Source: Flavobacterium sp. CFS9
Lineage (GTDB): Bacteria > Bacteroidota > Bacteroidia > Flavobacteriales > Flavobacteriaceae
Length of the DNA stretch: 64,000 nucleotides
NCBI RefSeq assembly: GCF_041154745.1
Contig: NZ_AP031573.1
Coordinates: 3,658,001 to 3,722,000 of the forward strand
Direction: 5' to 3'
Positions within the stretch are counted from its first letter, which is position 1, and the number at the start of each line of letters is the position of its first letter. The notes beneath the pieces are model-generated. The model saw only the letters and a list, made by a program, of their open reading frames with translations. It ran no database searches and had not been told where the DNA came from. Shown one piece after another: positions 1 through 10,436 of this stretch. The translations under genes were made by a program, and so were the position numbers.

Positions 1-851
1 TATTGCGCAGGTACGGCTGTGTGCCAAACGTTGGATACGATATTACAATCACGGGAGATATTCCGATAAACTCCGGAACGTCGAGTTCTTCGGCTTTATT
101 GATGGCATGGATTCGTTTTTTAATCGATGCTTTTGGTATTGATCGTGAAGTTACGCCTGAGTTTATTTCCAAATTGGGTTATGAATCCGAAGTATTGGAG
201 CACGGAGAACCTGGCGGAATGATGGACCACTTTAGTATCGGGGTAGGGAATATCGTATACATCAATACCAAAGATCCCTTTTCGTATAAAGTGATAGGGA
301 AGAGCTTGAAAGGCCTGATAACAGGAGTTTCGGGAGTTCCAAAAGAGACGATCGGTTTATTGGGCGAGTTAAAAGGAAATGCTTTAATTTCTATTGATAT
401 CGTAAAGCAAAACTTCCCGGATTTTGATCTGCATGCTTCCAAAATAGAAGATCTGGATCGTTACCGAAATTGCTTGCCGGACCGATTGATTCCTTTCTTC
501 GAAGCCGCATTAAAAAACTATCATTATACCAAAGAAGCTCTGAAAGAGTTTGAAAAACCGGTTTTAGATCTCAAAAAAATAGGCGGATTGATGAACCAGC
601 ATCATGAAGTTTTACGTGATTTATTAAAAATTACAGTACCCCGAATTGATGCTATGGTCAATGCTGCTTTGCGCGCTGGTGCTTACGGAGCAAAAATTGT
701 AGGTTCAGGCGGAGGAGGAAGTATCGTAGTGATTGCAAATCCCGAAAAAGAAGATGCGGTGATTCAGGCTATTCTCGAAGCTGGAGCTCAGGAAGCTTAT
801 GCCGTATCCGTTGATCCGGGTGTAAGGGTTATTGAGAGTGTTGAGGTTTGA
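1..851 (+). CDS. GHMP-family sugar kinase (5' end missing)
   Basis: The C-terminal 282 or so residues of a small-molecule kinase of the GHMP superfamily (galactokinase, homoserine kinase, mevalonate kinase); the 5' end lies before the window. The ATP-binding motif is seen as PINSGTSSSSAL (window residues 21-32) and the third GHMP motif as GSGGGGSIVVI (234-244). GHMP kinases that act on sugars phosphorylate C1. The next genes are a sugar nucleotidyltransferase, a sugar permease and a NagB-like deaminase, so I infer a hexose or N-acetylhexosamine substrate. The exact sugar cannot be read from sequence. The TTG at position 3 is simply the first in-frame codon and is not a real start. Confidence 0.85.
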   Translation, partial: LRRYGCVPNVGYDITITGDIPINSGTSSSSALLMAWIRFLIDAFGIDREVTPEFISKLGYESEVLEHGEPGGMMDHFSIGVGNIVYINTKDPFSYKVIGKSLKGLITGVSGVPKETIGLLGELKGNALISIDIVKQNFPDFDLHASKIEDLDRYRNCLPDRLIPFFEAALKNYHYTKEALKEFEKPVLDLKKIGGLMNQHHEVLRDLLKITVPRIDAMVNAALRAGAYGAKIVGSGGGGSIVVIANPEKEDAVIQAILEAGAQEAYAVSVDPGVRVIESVEV

Positions 852-905
852 GTTGTGAAATGTGAGATGTGAGATGTAAGGTGAGAAAAGTGAAATGTGA
901 GTTCT
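851..905. repeat. Degenerate GTGAGATGT repeats
   Basis: Just after the kinase stop codon there are at least four copies of a 9-base unit close to GTGAGATGT or GTGAAATGT. The same words recur near 57970-58035 and 59325-59355. They are followed by a CTGAAACCTG stretch that also occurs near 54583. This looks like one of several intergenic repeat families in this genome; no function is apparent. Confidence 0.5.
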
Positions 906-981
906 GGGAATCTGAAACCTGTAACTTGAAACAATTTTAAACCTCTTGATTGAAGAAAATTCAAAATGAAAATATATAAAT

Positions 982-1857
982 ATGCATAACAATTTAGTTA
1001 TTCTTGCGGGTGGAGCATCTTCACGCATGAAAAAAGAAGCCATTTCAAACAATTTATCTGCCGAAGAAATTGCGCAGGCAAATGAAAGAAGTAAAGGGTT
1101 AATTGGAGTTGGAGCAAGCGGAAGGCCTTTGTTGGATTATCTTCTGCTCAACGCTAAAAAAGCGGGGTATAAAAAAATCTACATTATTATTGGAGAGCAG
1201 GGAGAGCTTTTTAAAGAGTTTTACGGCAGTCAGAATACCGATAATGATTTTCACGGACTCAATATTTCATTTGCGGTTCAATACATTCCAGAAGGCAGAG
1301 TAAAACCATTTGGTACTGCTGATGCTTTGTTTCAGGCAGTAGAGCAGTTTCCGGAGTTAAACACACAGCAGTATTCAGTTTGTAACAGCGATAACTTGTA
1401 TTCGGCAGCAGCGTTATTGGCACTTAGAGAGACCGACAGTCCAAATGCTTTTATTGCTTACGATCGCGAAGCTTTGGAATTTCCTTCTGAAAGGATTTCG
1501 CGTTTCGCCATCGCTAAATTAGATCAGAATAATCAGTTGTTGGATATTTTAGAAAAACCTTCAGCCGATGTTTTAGCCGATTATAAAGATGTGGAAGGGA
1601 AAATCAGAGTCAGTATGAATGCTTTTAAATTCAACGGAAGCACTTTATATACACACCTGAAAAATTGCCCTGTTCATCCCGAGCGCGACGAAAAAGAGCT
1701 GCCTACGGTACTGTTAAATGCTGTCAAAGAAAATCCGAATACAACGATAGGTATTCCGTTTTCAGAGCACGTTCCGGACCTTACGGCTAAAGAAGATATT
1801 GCTGATGTAAAAGAATATTTAAAGCAATATTATCCGGTTTTAGACTGGAGTATTTAG
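982..1857 (+). CDS. Sugar nucleotidyltransferase family protein
   Basis: A 291-aa nucleotidyltransferase of the NDP-sugar pyrophosphorylase fold. The N-terminal nucleotide-binding signature LAGGASSRM lies at residues 8-16, followed by the usual alternating strands and helices, CNSDNLYSA (metal/sugar-binding strand) and an EKPS motif. Such enzymes transfer a nucleotide from NTP to a sugar-1-phosphate. It sits 130 bp after a GHMP kinase that could supply sugar-1-phosphate and before a sugar permease, so the two are likely to act in sequence. The ATG at 982 places the signature at the expected distance from the N-terminus. The sugar and the nucleotide are not known. Confidence 0.8.
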   Translation: MHNNLVILAGGASSRMKKEAISNNLSAEEIAQANERSKGLIGVGASGRPLLDYLLLNAKKAGYKKIYIIIGEQGELFKEFYGSQNTDNDFHGLNISFAVQYIPEGRVKPFGTADALFQAVEQFPELNTQQYSVCNSDNLYSAAALLALRETDSPNAFIAYDREALEFPSERISRFAIAKLDQNNQLLDILEKPSADVLADYKDVEGKIRVSMNAFKFNGSTLYTHLKNCPVHPERDEKELPTVLLNAVKENPNTTIGIPFSEHVPDLTAKEDIADVKEYLKQYYPVLDWSI

Positions 1858-1912
1858 AAAAAATTAACAAAATATTGATATCTAATTTACAGATAAGTAT
1901 AACTTATTAGAC

Positions 1913-1974
1913 TACTTTTGTTTTAAAATTGCAAAAAATACGCATCGAATTGCGGGTAAATTGCGATATATTTG
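1913..1974 (+). promoter_or_regulatory. Two candidate -7 elements before the sugar permease gene
   Basis: Two exact matches to the Bacteroidota -7 element TAnnTTTG lie at 1913-1920 (TACTTTTG) and 1967-1974 (TATATTTG). They are 68 to 129 bases before the permease ATG. Neither has a TTG at the ideal 17-23 base distance, so the -33 half is weak. They suggest the permease and deaminase genes can be transcribed apart from the kinase. Confidence 0.45.
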
Positions 1975-2041
1975 CAAAAAGTGTTGATGTTATTTTAGAG
2001 GAATCAAACAACTAATCTATTAACAATCAACCCATAAAATT

Positions 2042-3415
2042 ATGTCAAAAATTGAGACTGCAATACATATAGAAAAGAGGAGTTCAATCATTCCGATGAT
2101 TATTCTTACCGCATTGTTTTTTATATTGGGATTTGTCACCTGGTTAAATGGACCTTTAATTCCTTTTTTTGAATTAGCGTGCGAATTGACTTCTTCTCAA
2201 GCCTATTTTGTAACTTTTGCGTTTTACATTGCCTATTTTGTAATGGCAGTTCCTTCATCCTGGGTCATTGAAAAAGTAGGGTATAAGAATGGTATTTCTT
2301 TAGGATTATTAATCATTGCAGCCGGAGCATTTATGTTTTATCCGGCCGCCGAAAGCCGAACCTTTTTACTGTTTTTAATTGCTTTGTTTGTGATGGGAAC
2401 CGGTCTGGCAATTTTGCAGACAGCTTCCAATCCTTATGTAGTAGTAATTGGGCCTAGAGAAAGTGCAGCAGCCAGAATTAGCGTATTAGGAATTGCGAAT
2501 AAATTGGCAGGTTTTGTAGCGCCATTGATATTAACAGCTTTGGTACTGTCTAACATGCAGGAGTTTACAGCCGATAAAATTGCTGTTTTGGACGCCGTTT
2601 CCAAAACAAATGCTTTAAATTCACTTGCATTACAATTGCAAAGACCCTATCTTTATATGGGATTGATTATAACAGTTTTAGCACTTTTGGTGAAACTGTC
2701 CCCGCTTCCTGAAATTGATTTGGATGAAGAAGGAAACGTAGCACATCTGAGTATTTTTAAGCAAATTAGAAACGCTTTCAGACGCCCGCAATTGGTTTTA
2801 GGAGTAATCACCTTGATGCTGTATTTGGCAGCCGAAGTTTTGGCCGGAGATTCTATTGGAGGATTCGGAAAACAATTAGGCGTATATGGAACCGAAGGGA
2901 ATTTTTATTTAAAACTAACTTCATTTACCATGTCAGCAATGGTTGTAGGGTATATATTAGGAATAACATTAATTCCAAAATATCTTTCACAAGTAACAGC
3001 TTTGAAAGGATCAGGAGTTTTGGGAGTAATTTTAGTGTTGGCAATAGTATTGATTTCGCCAAAAATAATGATTCAGTTACCCGGAATTCCAAGTTTGCCG
3101 GTAGTGATACTTTTAGTAGCATTATTAGGTTTGGCAAACGCGCTTTGCTGGCCTGCAATCTGGCCAATGGCATTAGAAGATTTGGGAGGCTACACAAAAA
3201 TTGGAAGTGCAATTTTGATCATGGGGATCATCGGAGGAGCAATTTTTCCTTTGTTCTACGGAATGATCACAGAAAATATAAATGCGTCAAATATAGCAAA
3301 TGGTACCGTGGGAGTTTCAAAAAGCGGGAATCAGATTGCTTATTTAATGCTGCTGCCATCCTATTTAATGATCTTTTTTTATGCAGTTAAAGGACATAAA
3401 TATCGAAAGTGGTAA
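2042..3415 (+). CDS. MFS sugar permease, FHS/NagP-like
   Basis: A 457-aa inner-membrane transporter with about 12 hydrophobic segments. It looks like the FHS branch of the major facilitator superfamily (fucose, glucose/galactose and NagP-type GlcNAc permeases), with a short charged N-terminus, a first segment containing WLNGPLIPFFE, and TASNPYVVVIGP in helix 4-5, typical of the family. These proteins use a proton or sodium gradient to import sugars. The next gene, 31 bp downstream, is a glucosamine-6-phosphate deaminase fusion, which favours an amino sugar such as GlcNAc as substrate. That substrate is inferred from context only. Confidence 0.85.
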   Translation: MSKIETAIHIEKRSSIIPMIILTALFFILGFVTWLNGPLIPFFELACELTSSQAYFVTFAFYIAYFVMAVPSSWVIEKVGYKNGISLGLLIIAAGAFMFYPAAESRTFLLFLIALFVMGTGLAILQTASNPYVVVIGPRESAAARISVLGIANKLAGFVAPLILTALVLSNMQEFTADKIAVLDAVSKTNALNSLALQLQRPYLYMGLIITVLALLVKLSPLPEIDLDEEGNVAHLSIFKQIRNAFRRPQLVLGVITLMLYLAAEVLAGDSIGGFGKQLGVYGTEGNFYLKLTSFTMSAMVVGYILGITLIPKYLSQVTALKGSGVLGVILVLAIVLISPKIMIQLPGIPSLPVVILLVALLGLANALCWPAIWPMALEDLGGYTKIGSAILIMGIIGGAIFPLFYGMITENINASNIANGTVGVSKSGNQIAYLMLLPSYLMIFFYAVKGHKYRKW

Positions 3416-3446
3416 GAGGTAACGAGTAAAATTAAAAAACTATATC

Positions 3447-5375
3447 ATGTTAAAAAGTAAAATCGACAAAGCAACAGGGTTCGAAAAACGTTTCGAAAAC
3501 ATCAACACGGTCGTTTTTGAAAATTCCGGCGATGCATCAAAAGAAGTAGCTCAGGAAATTGCGGCTTTAATTCAATCCAAACAAAAAGAAAACAAACCTT
3601 GTATTTTAGGATTAGCGACTGGTTCTTCTCCAAAAGGATTATATGCTGAACTGGTTCGTTTGCACAAAGAAGAAGGCTTGAGCTTTAAAAATGTAATTAG
3701 TTTTAACCTGGATGAATATTATCCAATGGAGCCTAATTCAATCAACAGTTACGTTCGTTTTATGAAAGAATTACTGTTTGATCATGTCGATATTTTACCT
3801 GAAAACTACCATGTTCCGGACGGACTTTTGACCAAAGAACAAATTGCAGATTATTGCCACGAGTACGAAGCAAAAATTGAAGCACTTGGCGGAATCGATT
3901 TACAGGTTCTTGGAATTGGAGGAAACGGACATATTGGTTTTAATGAATCAGGATCGTTACAAAACTCTAAAACTCGTTTAGTGGCTTTAGATCATATTAC
4001 CAGAGTAGCAGCAAGTAAAGATTTCTTCGGATTGAATAATACGCCAAGAACAGCTATTACATTGGGAGTTAAGAAAATTATGGAAGCCAAGAGGGTAATT
4101 CTATTGGCTTGGGGAGAAGGGAAATCAAGTATTGTAGCAAAGTCTGTTGAAGGTGAAGTTACTAACAGAATTCCGGCTTCTTTTCTTCAGGAACATAATG
4201 ATGCCGTTTTTATTCTGGATAAAGAGGCAGGTTCAAAGTTAACGAGAATCAACAAGCCATGGTTGGTTGAAAAAATTGTCTGGACTGATAAATTGACAAG
4301 AAAAGCAGTTTTGGGATTGGCTCTGGATCTTAAAAAACCAATTTTAAAATTGACCGATGCCGATTATATCGAAAACGGAATGAGCGATTTATTAGCTGAT
4401 TCAGGCCCGGCATACGATATTAACATTAAAATATTCAACAAACTTCAAAATACAATCACAGGATGGCCGGGTGGTAAGCCAAATGCGGAAGACACCAACC
4501 GTCCGGAAAGAGCAGAACCGGCTAAGAAACGAGTATTGATTTTTAGTCCGCATCCGGATGACGATATCATCAGTATGGGGGGAACTTTCATGCGTTTGCA
4601 GGAGCAGGGACATGAAGTACACGTGGCGTATCAAACCTCCGGAAATATTGCTGTAGCCGATGATGAAGCTTTGCGTTTTGCAAGATTCGTAATTGATTAC
4701 AATGAAAAATTCGGAATCAAAAGCGAAGAGGCAGACAATATTTACCAAAAAGCAGCGACTTTCCTAACCAATAAAAAGAACAGCGAAATTGATATTCCTG
4801 AAGTTCGTTACATCAAAGGATTAATCAGAAAAGGAGAGGCGAGAGCAACCAGTCATTTTGTAGGCTTAACCGATGATCAGATTCATTTTATGGAATTACC
4901 GTTCTATGAAACCGGAACCATCGAGAAAAAACCAATCGGAAAAGAAGATATCCAATTGACAATGGATTTAATCGAAAAAATCAAACCGCATCAAATTTAC
5001 GCTGCGGGAGATTTAGCCGATCCGCATGGAACACATAAAGTATGTCTGGATGCTATTTTTGAAGCTGTAAAAGCGCTAAAACCAAAATCATTTATGGACG
5101 ATTGCTGGTTGTGGCTGTACCGTGGAGCATGGCAGGAATGGGGAATTGACGAAGTAGAAATGGCTGTGCCAATGAGCCCGGATCAGGTGTTGGCAAAACG
5201 TCATGGAATCTTCAAACACCAGTCTCAAAAAGACGGAGTTGTTTTCCAGGGAACTGATGCCAGAGAATTTTGGCAAAGAGCCGAAGACCGAAATGCTGAA
5301 ACAGCGGCTTTATACCAACAGTTAGGTTTAGCGACCTATGCTGCGATGGAAGCTTTCGTAAGATGGCATTATTAA
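3447..5375 (+). CDS. nagB: Glucosamine-6-phosphate deaminase fused to PIG-L deacetylase
   Basis: A 642-aa cytoplasmic two-domain enzyme. Residues about 20-320 are a NagB-type deaminase/isomerase (glucosamine-6-P to fructose-6-P plus ammonia), with the phosphate loop GLATGSSPKGLY (55-66), NLDEYYP around Asp89 and GGNGHIGFNE (158-167) with the catalytic His162. Residues about 360-640 are a PIG-L/LmbE zinc-dependent N-deacetylase, with PHPDDD (His369, Asp371, Asp372) and a later DPHGTH motif that supplies the remaining metal histidines. Similar fusions are known in Bacteroidota (for example BT_0258). Together the halves could deacetylate and deaminate an amino-sugar phosphate. It follows the permease by 31 bp and is probably co-transcribed with it. 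Confidence 0.88.
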   Translation: MLKSKIDKATGFEKRFENINTVVFENSGDASKEVAQEIAALIQSKQKENKPCILGLATGSSPKGLYAELVRLHKEEGLSFKNVISFNLDEYYPMEPNSINSYVRFMKELLFDHVDILPENYHVPDGLLTKEQIADYCHEYEAKIEALGGIDLQVLGIGGNGHIGFNESGSLQNSKTRLVALDHITRVAASKDFFGLNNTPRTAITLGVKKIMEAKRVILLAWGEGKSSIVAKSVEGEVTNRIPASFLQEHNDAVFILDKEAGSKLTRINKPWLVEKIVWTDKLTRKAVLGLALDLKKPILKLTDADYIENGMSDLLADSGPAYDINIKIFNKLQNTITGWPGGKPNAEDTNRPERAEPAKKRVLIFSPHPDDDIISMGGTFMRLQEQGHEVHVAYQTSGNIAVADDEALRFARFVIDYNEKFGIKSEEADNIYQKAATFLTNKKNSEIDIPEVRYIKGLIRKGEARATSHFVGLTDDQIHFMELPFYETGTIEKKPIGKEDIQLTMDLIEKIKPHQIYAAGDLADPHGTHKVCLDAIFEAVKALKPKSFMDDCWLWLYRGAWQEWGIDEVEMAVPMSPDQVLAKRHGIFKHQSQKDGVVFQGTDAREFWQRAEDRNAETAALYQQLGLATYAAMEAFVRWHY

Positions 5376-5415
5376 GGTTCAAAGTTGCTAAGGTTCTGAG
5401 GGACTAAGTTTTATA

Positions 5416-5468
5416 TTCGCCACGAATTCACGAATTGTATTTAGAATAATTCGTGAATTCGTGGCGAA
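5416..5468. repeat. 21-bp perfect inverted repeat, 11-base loop
   Basis: Left arm 5416-5436 (starting TTCGCCACGAATTCACG) is the exact reverse complement of the right arm 5448-5468, with an 11-base spacer. Part of the arm word (ATTCGTGAA) recurs at 22330-22341. It is an interspersed palindrome of the kind common between flavobacterial genes and could also fold as a transcript-end hairpin for the upstream operon. No T-run follows it directly, so it is not a standard terminator. Confidence 0.75.
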
Positions 5469-5687
5469 ATCTTTTAAATAGTACAGCAAAAGATTAGAAA
5501 ATCGTTTTAATCCTTCTAATCTGTGGCAAAGAAAACAGTATGGCAGATAATTAGGAGGAAGAGGAAGATTCTAAAAATTTAAGTTGTCAGTCGCAGTTTT
5601 CAGTGTCAGTGATAGTAAGTTTGAAACTGAGACTGAAAACTGAAACCGAAAACTACTTTTTTACCTGTGGCAAAAGAAAAAAATCAA

Positions 5688-5695
5688 TAGCTTTG
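5688..5695 (+). promoter_or_regulatory. Candidate -7 element TAGCTTTG
   Basis: An exact TAnnTTTG match 61 bases before the ATG at 5756. The -33 region is T-rich but has no clear TTG. If used, transcription would start near 5702, so that the 5706-5740 hairpin would lie at the 5' end of the mRNA. Confidence 0.45.
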
Positions 5696-5705
5696 CAACT
5701 AATCG

Positions 5706-5750
5706 GAAGCAAGAGGAAAGAAATTCTTTCTTCTTGCTTCTTTTTTCTTT
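5706..5750 (+). terminator. Terminator-like hairpin in the leader of the 78-aa ORF
   Basis: Bases 5706-5722 and 5724-5740 form a 17-bp near-perfect palindrome (one G-T pair), beginning GAAGCAAGAGG and ending TTGCTTC, followed at once by TTTTTTCTTT. This is the shape of an intrinsic terminator. It ends 5 bases before the next start codon and follows a candidate promoter, so it could be an attenuator, or simply the terminator of readthrough from upstream. Confidence 0.6.
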
Positions 5751-5755
5751 AAAAA

Positions 5756-5992
5756 ATGGAATCAGACAAAAAACTTCTCATCAAATTAGCCCATACCAAA
5801 ATGCCTTTCGGAAAATACGAAGGTTATTTTTTAATTGATTTACCCGAATATTATGTCGTTTGGTACCATAATAAAGGATTTCCAAAAGGAGAATTGGGAC
5901 AACAGTTGCAGCTTATATATGAATTAAAGTTGAATGGACTCGAGGAACTGATTCGAAATATCAAAAAACAATACCCGAAGCCTATCAAATAA
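5756..5992 (+). CDS. DUF3820-family small protein
   Basis: A 78-aa cytoplasmic protein matching the DUF3820 pattern: MPFGKYEG near residue 16, then LIDLPEYYVVWYHNKGFPKGELG and a C-terminal helix rich in Leu and Lys. The family is widespread in proteobacteria and Bacteroidota, and its biochemical role is not settled. The ATG at 5756 is the only sensible start; there is no strong ribosome-binding site, as is usual in this phylum. A terminator-like hairpin lies in its leader. Confidence 0.75.
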   Translation: MESDKKLLIKLAHTKMPFGKYEGYFLIDLPEYYVVWYHNKGFPKGELGQQLQLIYELKLNGLEELIRNIKKQYPKPIK

Positions 5993-6212
5993 ATAGTAAG
6001 AAAAAACGTTTTTTATTTGTTTTTTTTCTAAGTTAAAGATACAAAATAGTATAATTTCTAAAAACAAATTGATACCACAGAATTCGAGCCTGAATTTATT
6101 AATGTGTACGAGTCAATGTTCAATCTTTTGATTTTTAATTTTAGAAAACTATTCCCGGAGTATAATTTAATATTGTGGGTGATTTTTTACATTTACAAAC
6201 AAAAATAGAAAA

Positions 6213-6539
6213 ATGCAAAAGGATAATAGTATGTTAAAATCGGATATTTTACTGGGAATTATAGCTTTGATAGCGTCAGTTTTAGCAGGAGCTTCATTAA
6301 TAATTTATTTCTATACTTTTAATACAGACTTATTTGTTGCAATATTTTTTGGTATGGCAACTTTTTATCTTGGAGCTTTTGCTATGGCCTTAAGCCTAAT
6401 AGGTATGAATATAGAAAAAAAGAAAAATAGTTCGATTTTAATTCCGCGGATAGGTTTTATACTTGGTGTTATTAATGTTACCATTGTTATGGGGCATTAT
6501 TTTGTATTTGCCCTTTCTAATATGCATTTAGGAAAATAA
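6213..6539 (+). CDS. Small integral membrane protein, unknown function
   Basis: A 108-aa protein with three predicted membrane segments (about residues 10-32, 38-62 and 76-100), a positively charged linker (EKKKNSS) between the second and third, and no recognisable family signature. It stands alone between the DUF3820 ORF and pyrG. An AGAGATTTTT...AAATCTCT inverted repeat follows the stop (6541-6583) and may end the transcript. Confidence 0.6.
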   Translation: MQKDNSMLKSDILLGIIALIASVLAGASLIIYFYTFNTDLFVAIFFGMATFYLGAFAMALSLIGMNIEKKKNSSILIPRIGFILGVINVTIVMGHYFVFALSNMHLGK

Positions 6540-6630
6540 AAGAGATTTTTAAAATTAATAAAAGAATCCTCAAAAAAATCTCTAATAAAAAGTTAAAAAT
6601 ATCGATTGCGAAATGATGTAATTGATCTAA

Positions 6631-8346
<1,716 letters not shown>

Positions 8347-8426
8347 TAATTAATATTCTGAAAAGTGTAACGTTTGAATCTAATTCAGCACTAATACCTT
8401 TTTAACGAATAACTTTTTAAACTGTA

Positions 8427-10337
8427 ATGGAAGAAAAAAAACTTGATCTTAATTCAATCATTGGTTTTGTATTGATATTTGGAATTTTGATTTGGATTAT
8501 GTACCAAAATCAGCCTTCTGATAAAGAGATTGCTGCTGAAAAAGCAAAAAAAGAACTAATTGCCAAGCAAGAAGCACAAGCTAAAGCAGATAAAACTAAA
8601 ACAGCTGTTTTACCGGTTGCTGCTGCAACTCCGGGTGATACAGTTCAGTTGGCACAATTACAAAAAACATTAGGAGGTTTTGCTTATTCAGCTACACTTC
8701 CTTCTGCTAAAGAAGGTTTTACAACTATTGAAAACGAAAAGATTAAACTTAAAATCGCTAACAAAGGTGGTTATATAGTAGAAGCTACGTTGAAAGAGTT
8801 CAAAAAGTTTGAAAAAAATTCAGGACAATTAGTTGAATTGATTAAAGACAATAATGCTCACTTAAACATTCAGTTACAAACCGCTGATAACAGAACTTTA
8901 AACTCTAAAGATTTGTTTTTTGAACCTACGCTAACTAAAAATGGCGCAGATCAAATTTTGACAATGCGTTTAAAAGCAGGTGCCAATGAATTCTTAGAAT
9001 ATAAGTATGTCCTTAAACCAAATGATTATTTAGTTGGTTTTGACGTTCGTTCTCAGGGATTAAACAAAGTTTTAAATACCGGAAAGCCATTAGACTTAGA
9101 GTGGGATTTAAAAACATTCAGAAACGAGAAAAGTATTTCGTATGAAAACCGTTATGCTGAGATTTACTATAATTACAAAGATGGTAAAGAAAGTTATGTA
9201 GGTCAGGGAGATCATAAAGAAGAAACCCCTGAAAAAGTAGATTATATTGCGTTTAAGCAACATTTCTTTGCTTCGATTTTGCACACAAATACTTCTTTTG
9301 AAAAATCACAGCTTGTTTCTCAAAACTTAGTAAAAGACGAAAAAATCGATACTGTTTATACAAAGCAGTTTAAAGCAAATGTGCCTTTGGCTTTCTCTAA
9401 TGGAGAAATAGATTATAAAATGAGTTGGTATTTTGGACCGGCAGATTATAAAATTTTAAAATCTTACGATAAAAATTTCGAAAAAATCATTCCTTTAGGA
9501 TGGGGTATTTTTGGTTGGATTAACCGCTTGATCTTTATTCCATTGTTTGGATTCTTAAGCTCGACTATTGGATTGTCATTAGGAATTGCAATTATTATCT
9601 TTACGATTATTATCAAATTGGCTATGTCGCCAATTACGTATAAGTCATTTCTGTCTCAGGCTAAAATGAAAGTTTTACGTCCGGAGATTACAGAATTGGG
9701 AGAAAAATTCAAAAAAGACCCAATGAAGAAACAACAGGAAACGATGAAACTGTACAACAAAGCAGGAGTAAATCCAATGGCAGGATGTATTCCGGCATTG
9801 ATTCAGCTTCCTTTTATGTATGCTTCATTCCAGTTCTTCCCTTCAGCTTTTGAGTTAAGACAAAAAGGTTTCCTTTGGGCAGACGATTTGTCTTCATTTG
9901 ACTCAGTTGTAAAATTACCATTCCATATTCCGTTGTATGGAGACCATATCAGTTTGTTCCCAATTTTGGCAGCAATTGCAATTTTCTTCTACATGAAAAT
10001 GACATCCGGAGATCAGCAAATGGCAGCGCCTCAGCAGGAAGGTATGCCGGATATGGCAAAAATGATGAAAATCATGATTTATGTTTCGCCATTAATGATG
10101 TTAATTTTTTTCAATAGTTATGGTGCCGGATTGAGTTTGTATAACTTTATTTCGAACTTAATTACAATTGGAATCATGTATGTAATTAAAAATTACATTG
10201 TGGATAGTGATAAGATTCACGCTCAGATTCAGGAAAATAAATTAAAAGAGCCTAAAAAGCAAAGTAAGTTTCAACAACGTCTTCAGGAAGTAATGGAACA
10301 GCAAGAAGCTGCGAAAGCTCAGAAGAAAAATAAATAA
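8427..10337 (+). CDS. yidC: Membrane protein insertase YidC
   Basis: A 636-aa YidC/Oxa1-type insertase that helps place proteins in the inner membrane. The layout is that of the long gram-negative form: an N-terminal anchor (about residues 10-25), a large periplasmic beta-rich domain (about 85-350), then the conserved insertase core of five membrane segments starting near GWGIFGWINRLIFIPLFGFL (about 356-375), including AGCIPALIQLPFMYASFQ. The C-terminus is Lys/Gln-rich and basic, as expected for ribosome contact. It lies 80 bp after pyrG and is probably co-transcribed. A hairpin terminator follows. Confidence 0.96.
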   Translation: MEEKKLDLNSIIGFVLIFGILIWIMYQNQPSDKEIAAEKAKKELIAKQEAQAKADKTKTAVLPVAAATPGDTVQLAQLQKTLGGFAYSATLPSAKEGFTTIENEKIKLKIANKGGYIVEATLKEFKKFEKNSGQLVELIKDNNAHLNIQLQTADNRTLNSKDLFFEPTLTKNGADQILTMRLKAGANEFLEYKYVLKPNDYLVGFDVRSQGLNKVLNTGKPLDLEWDLKTFRNEKSISYENRYAEIYYNYKDGKESYVGQGDHKEETPEKVDYIAFKQHFFASILHTNTSFEKSQLVSQNLVKDEKIDTVYTKQFKANVPLAFSNGEIDYKMSWYFGPADYKILKSYDKNFEKIIPLGWGIFGWINRLIFIPLFGFLSSTIGLSLGIAIIIFTIIIKLAMSPITYKSFLSQAKMKVLRPEITELGEKFKKDPMKKQQETMKLYNKAGVNPMAGCIPALIQLPFMYASFQFFPSAFELRQKGFLWADDLSSFDSVVKLPFHIPLYGDHISLFPILAAIAIFFYMKMTSGDQQMAAPQQEGMPDMAKMMKIMIYVSPLMMLIFFNSYGAGLSLYNFISNLITIGIMYVIKNYIVDSDKIHAQIQENKLKEPKKQSKFQQRLQEVMEQQEAAKAQKKNK

Positions 10338-10344
10338 CACCAAT

Positions 10345-10374
10345 AAAAAAATCTCGATTCTTCGGGATTTTTTT
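10345..10374 (+). terminator. Intrinsic terminator after yidC
   Basis: The stem ATCTCGA/TTCGGGAT-type (one G-T pair, 4-base loop) is flanked by A6 on the left and T7 on the right. It begins 7 bases after the yidC stop codon. Confidence 0.75.
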
Positions 10375-10436
10375 ATATCTGAAATATACTTTATCAAAGT
10401 CTGAATCGTTAAAGTTTAAAATTGAATATAAAAGAT

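Larger units (their letters stand above)
5376..5755. other. Repeat-rich 380-base gap without a gene
   Basis: No credible coding frame. The gap holds, in order, a CTAAGGTTCTGAGG-type repeat (5385-5405) also seen at 17.5-17.7 and 19.87 kb, a 21-bp perfect inverted repeat (5416-5468), a stretch of CAGT/CTGAAAACTGA-type repeats (5585-5660) related to those at 23.9-24.0 kb, a candidate promoter (5688-5695) and a long hairpin with a T-rich tail just before the next ATG. Confidence 0.6.
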
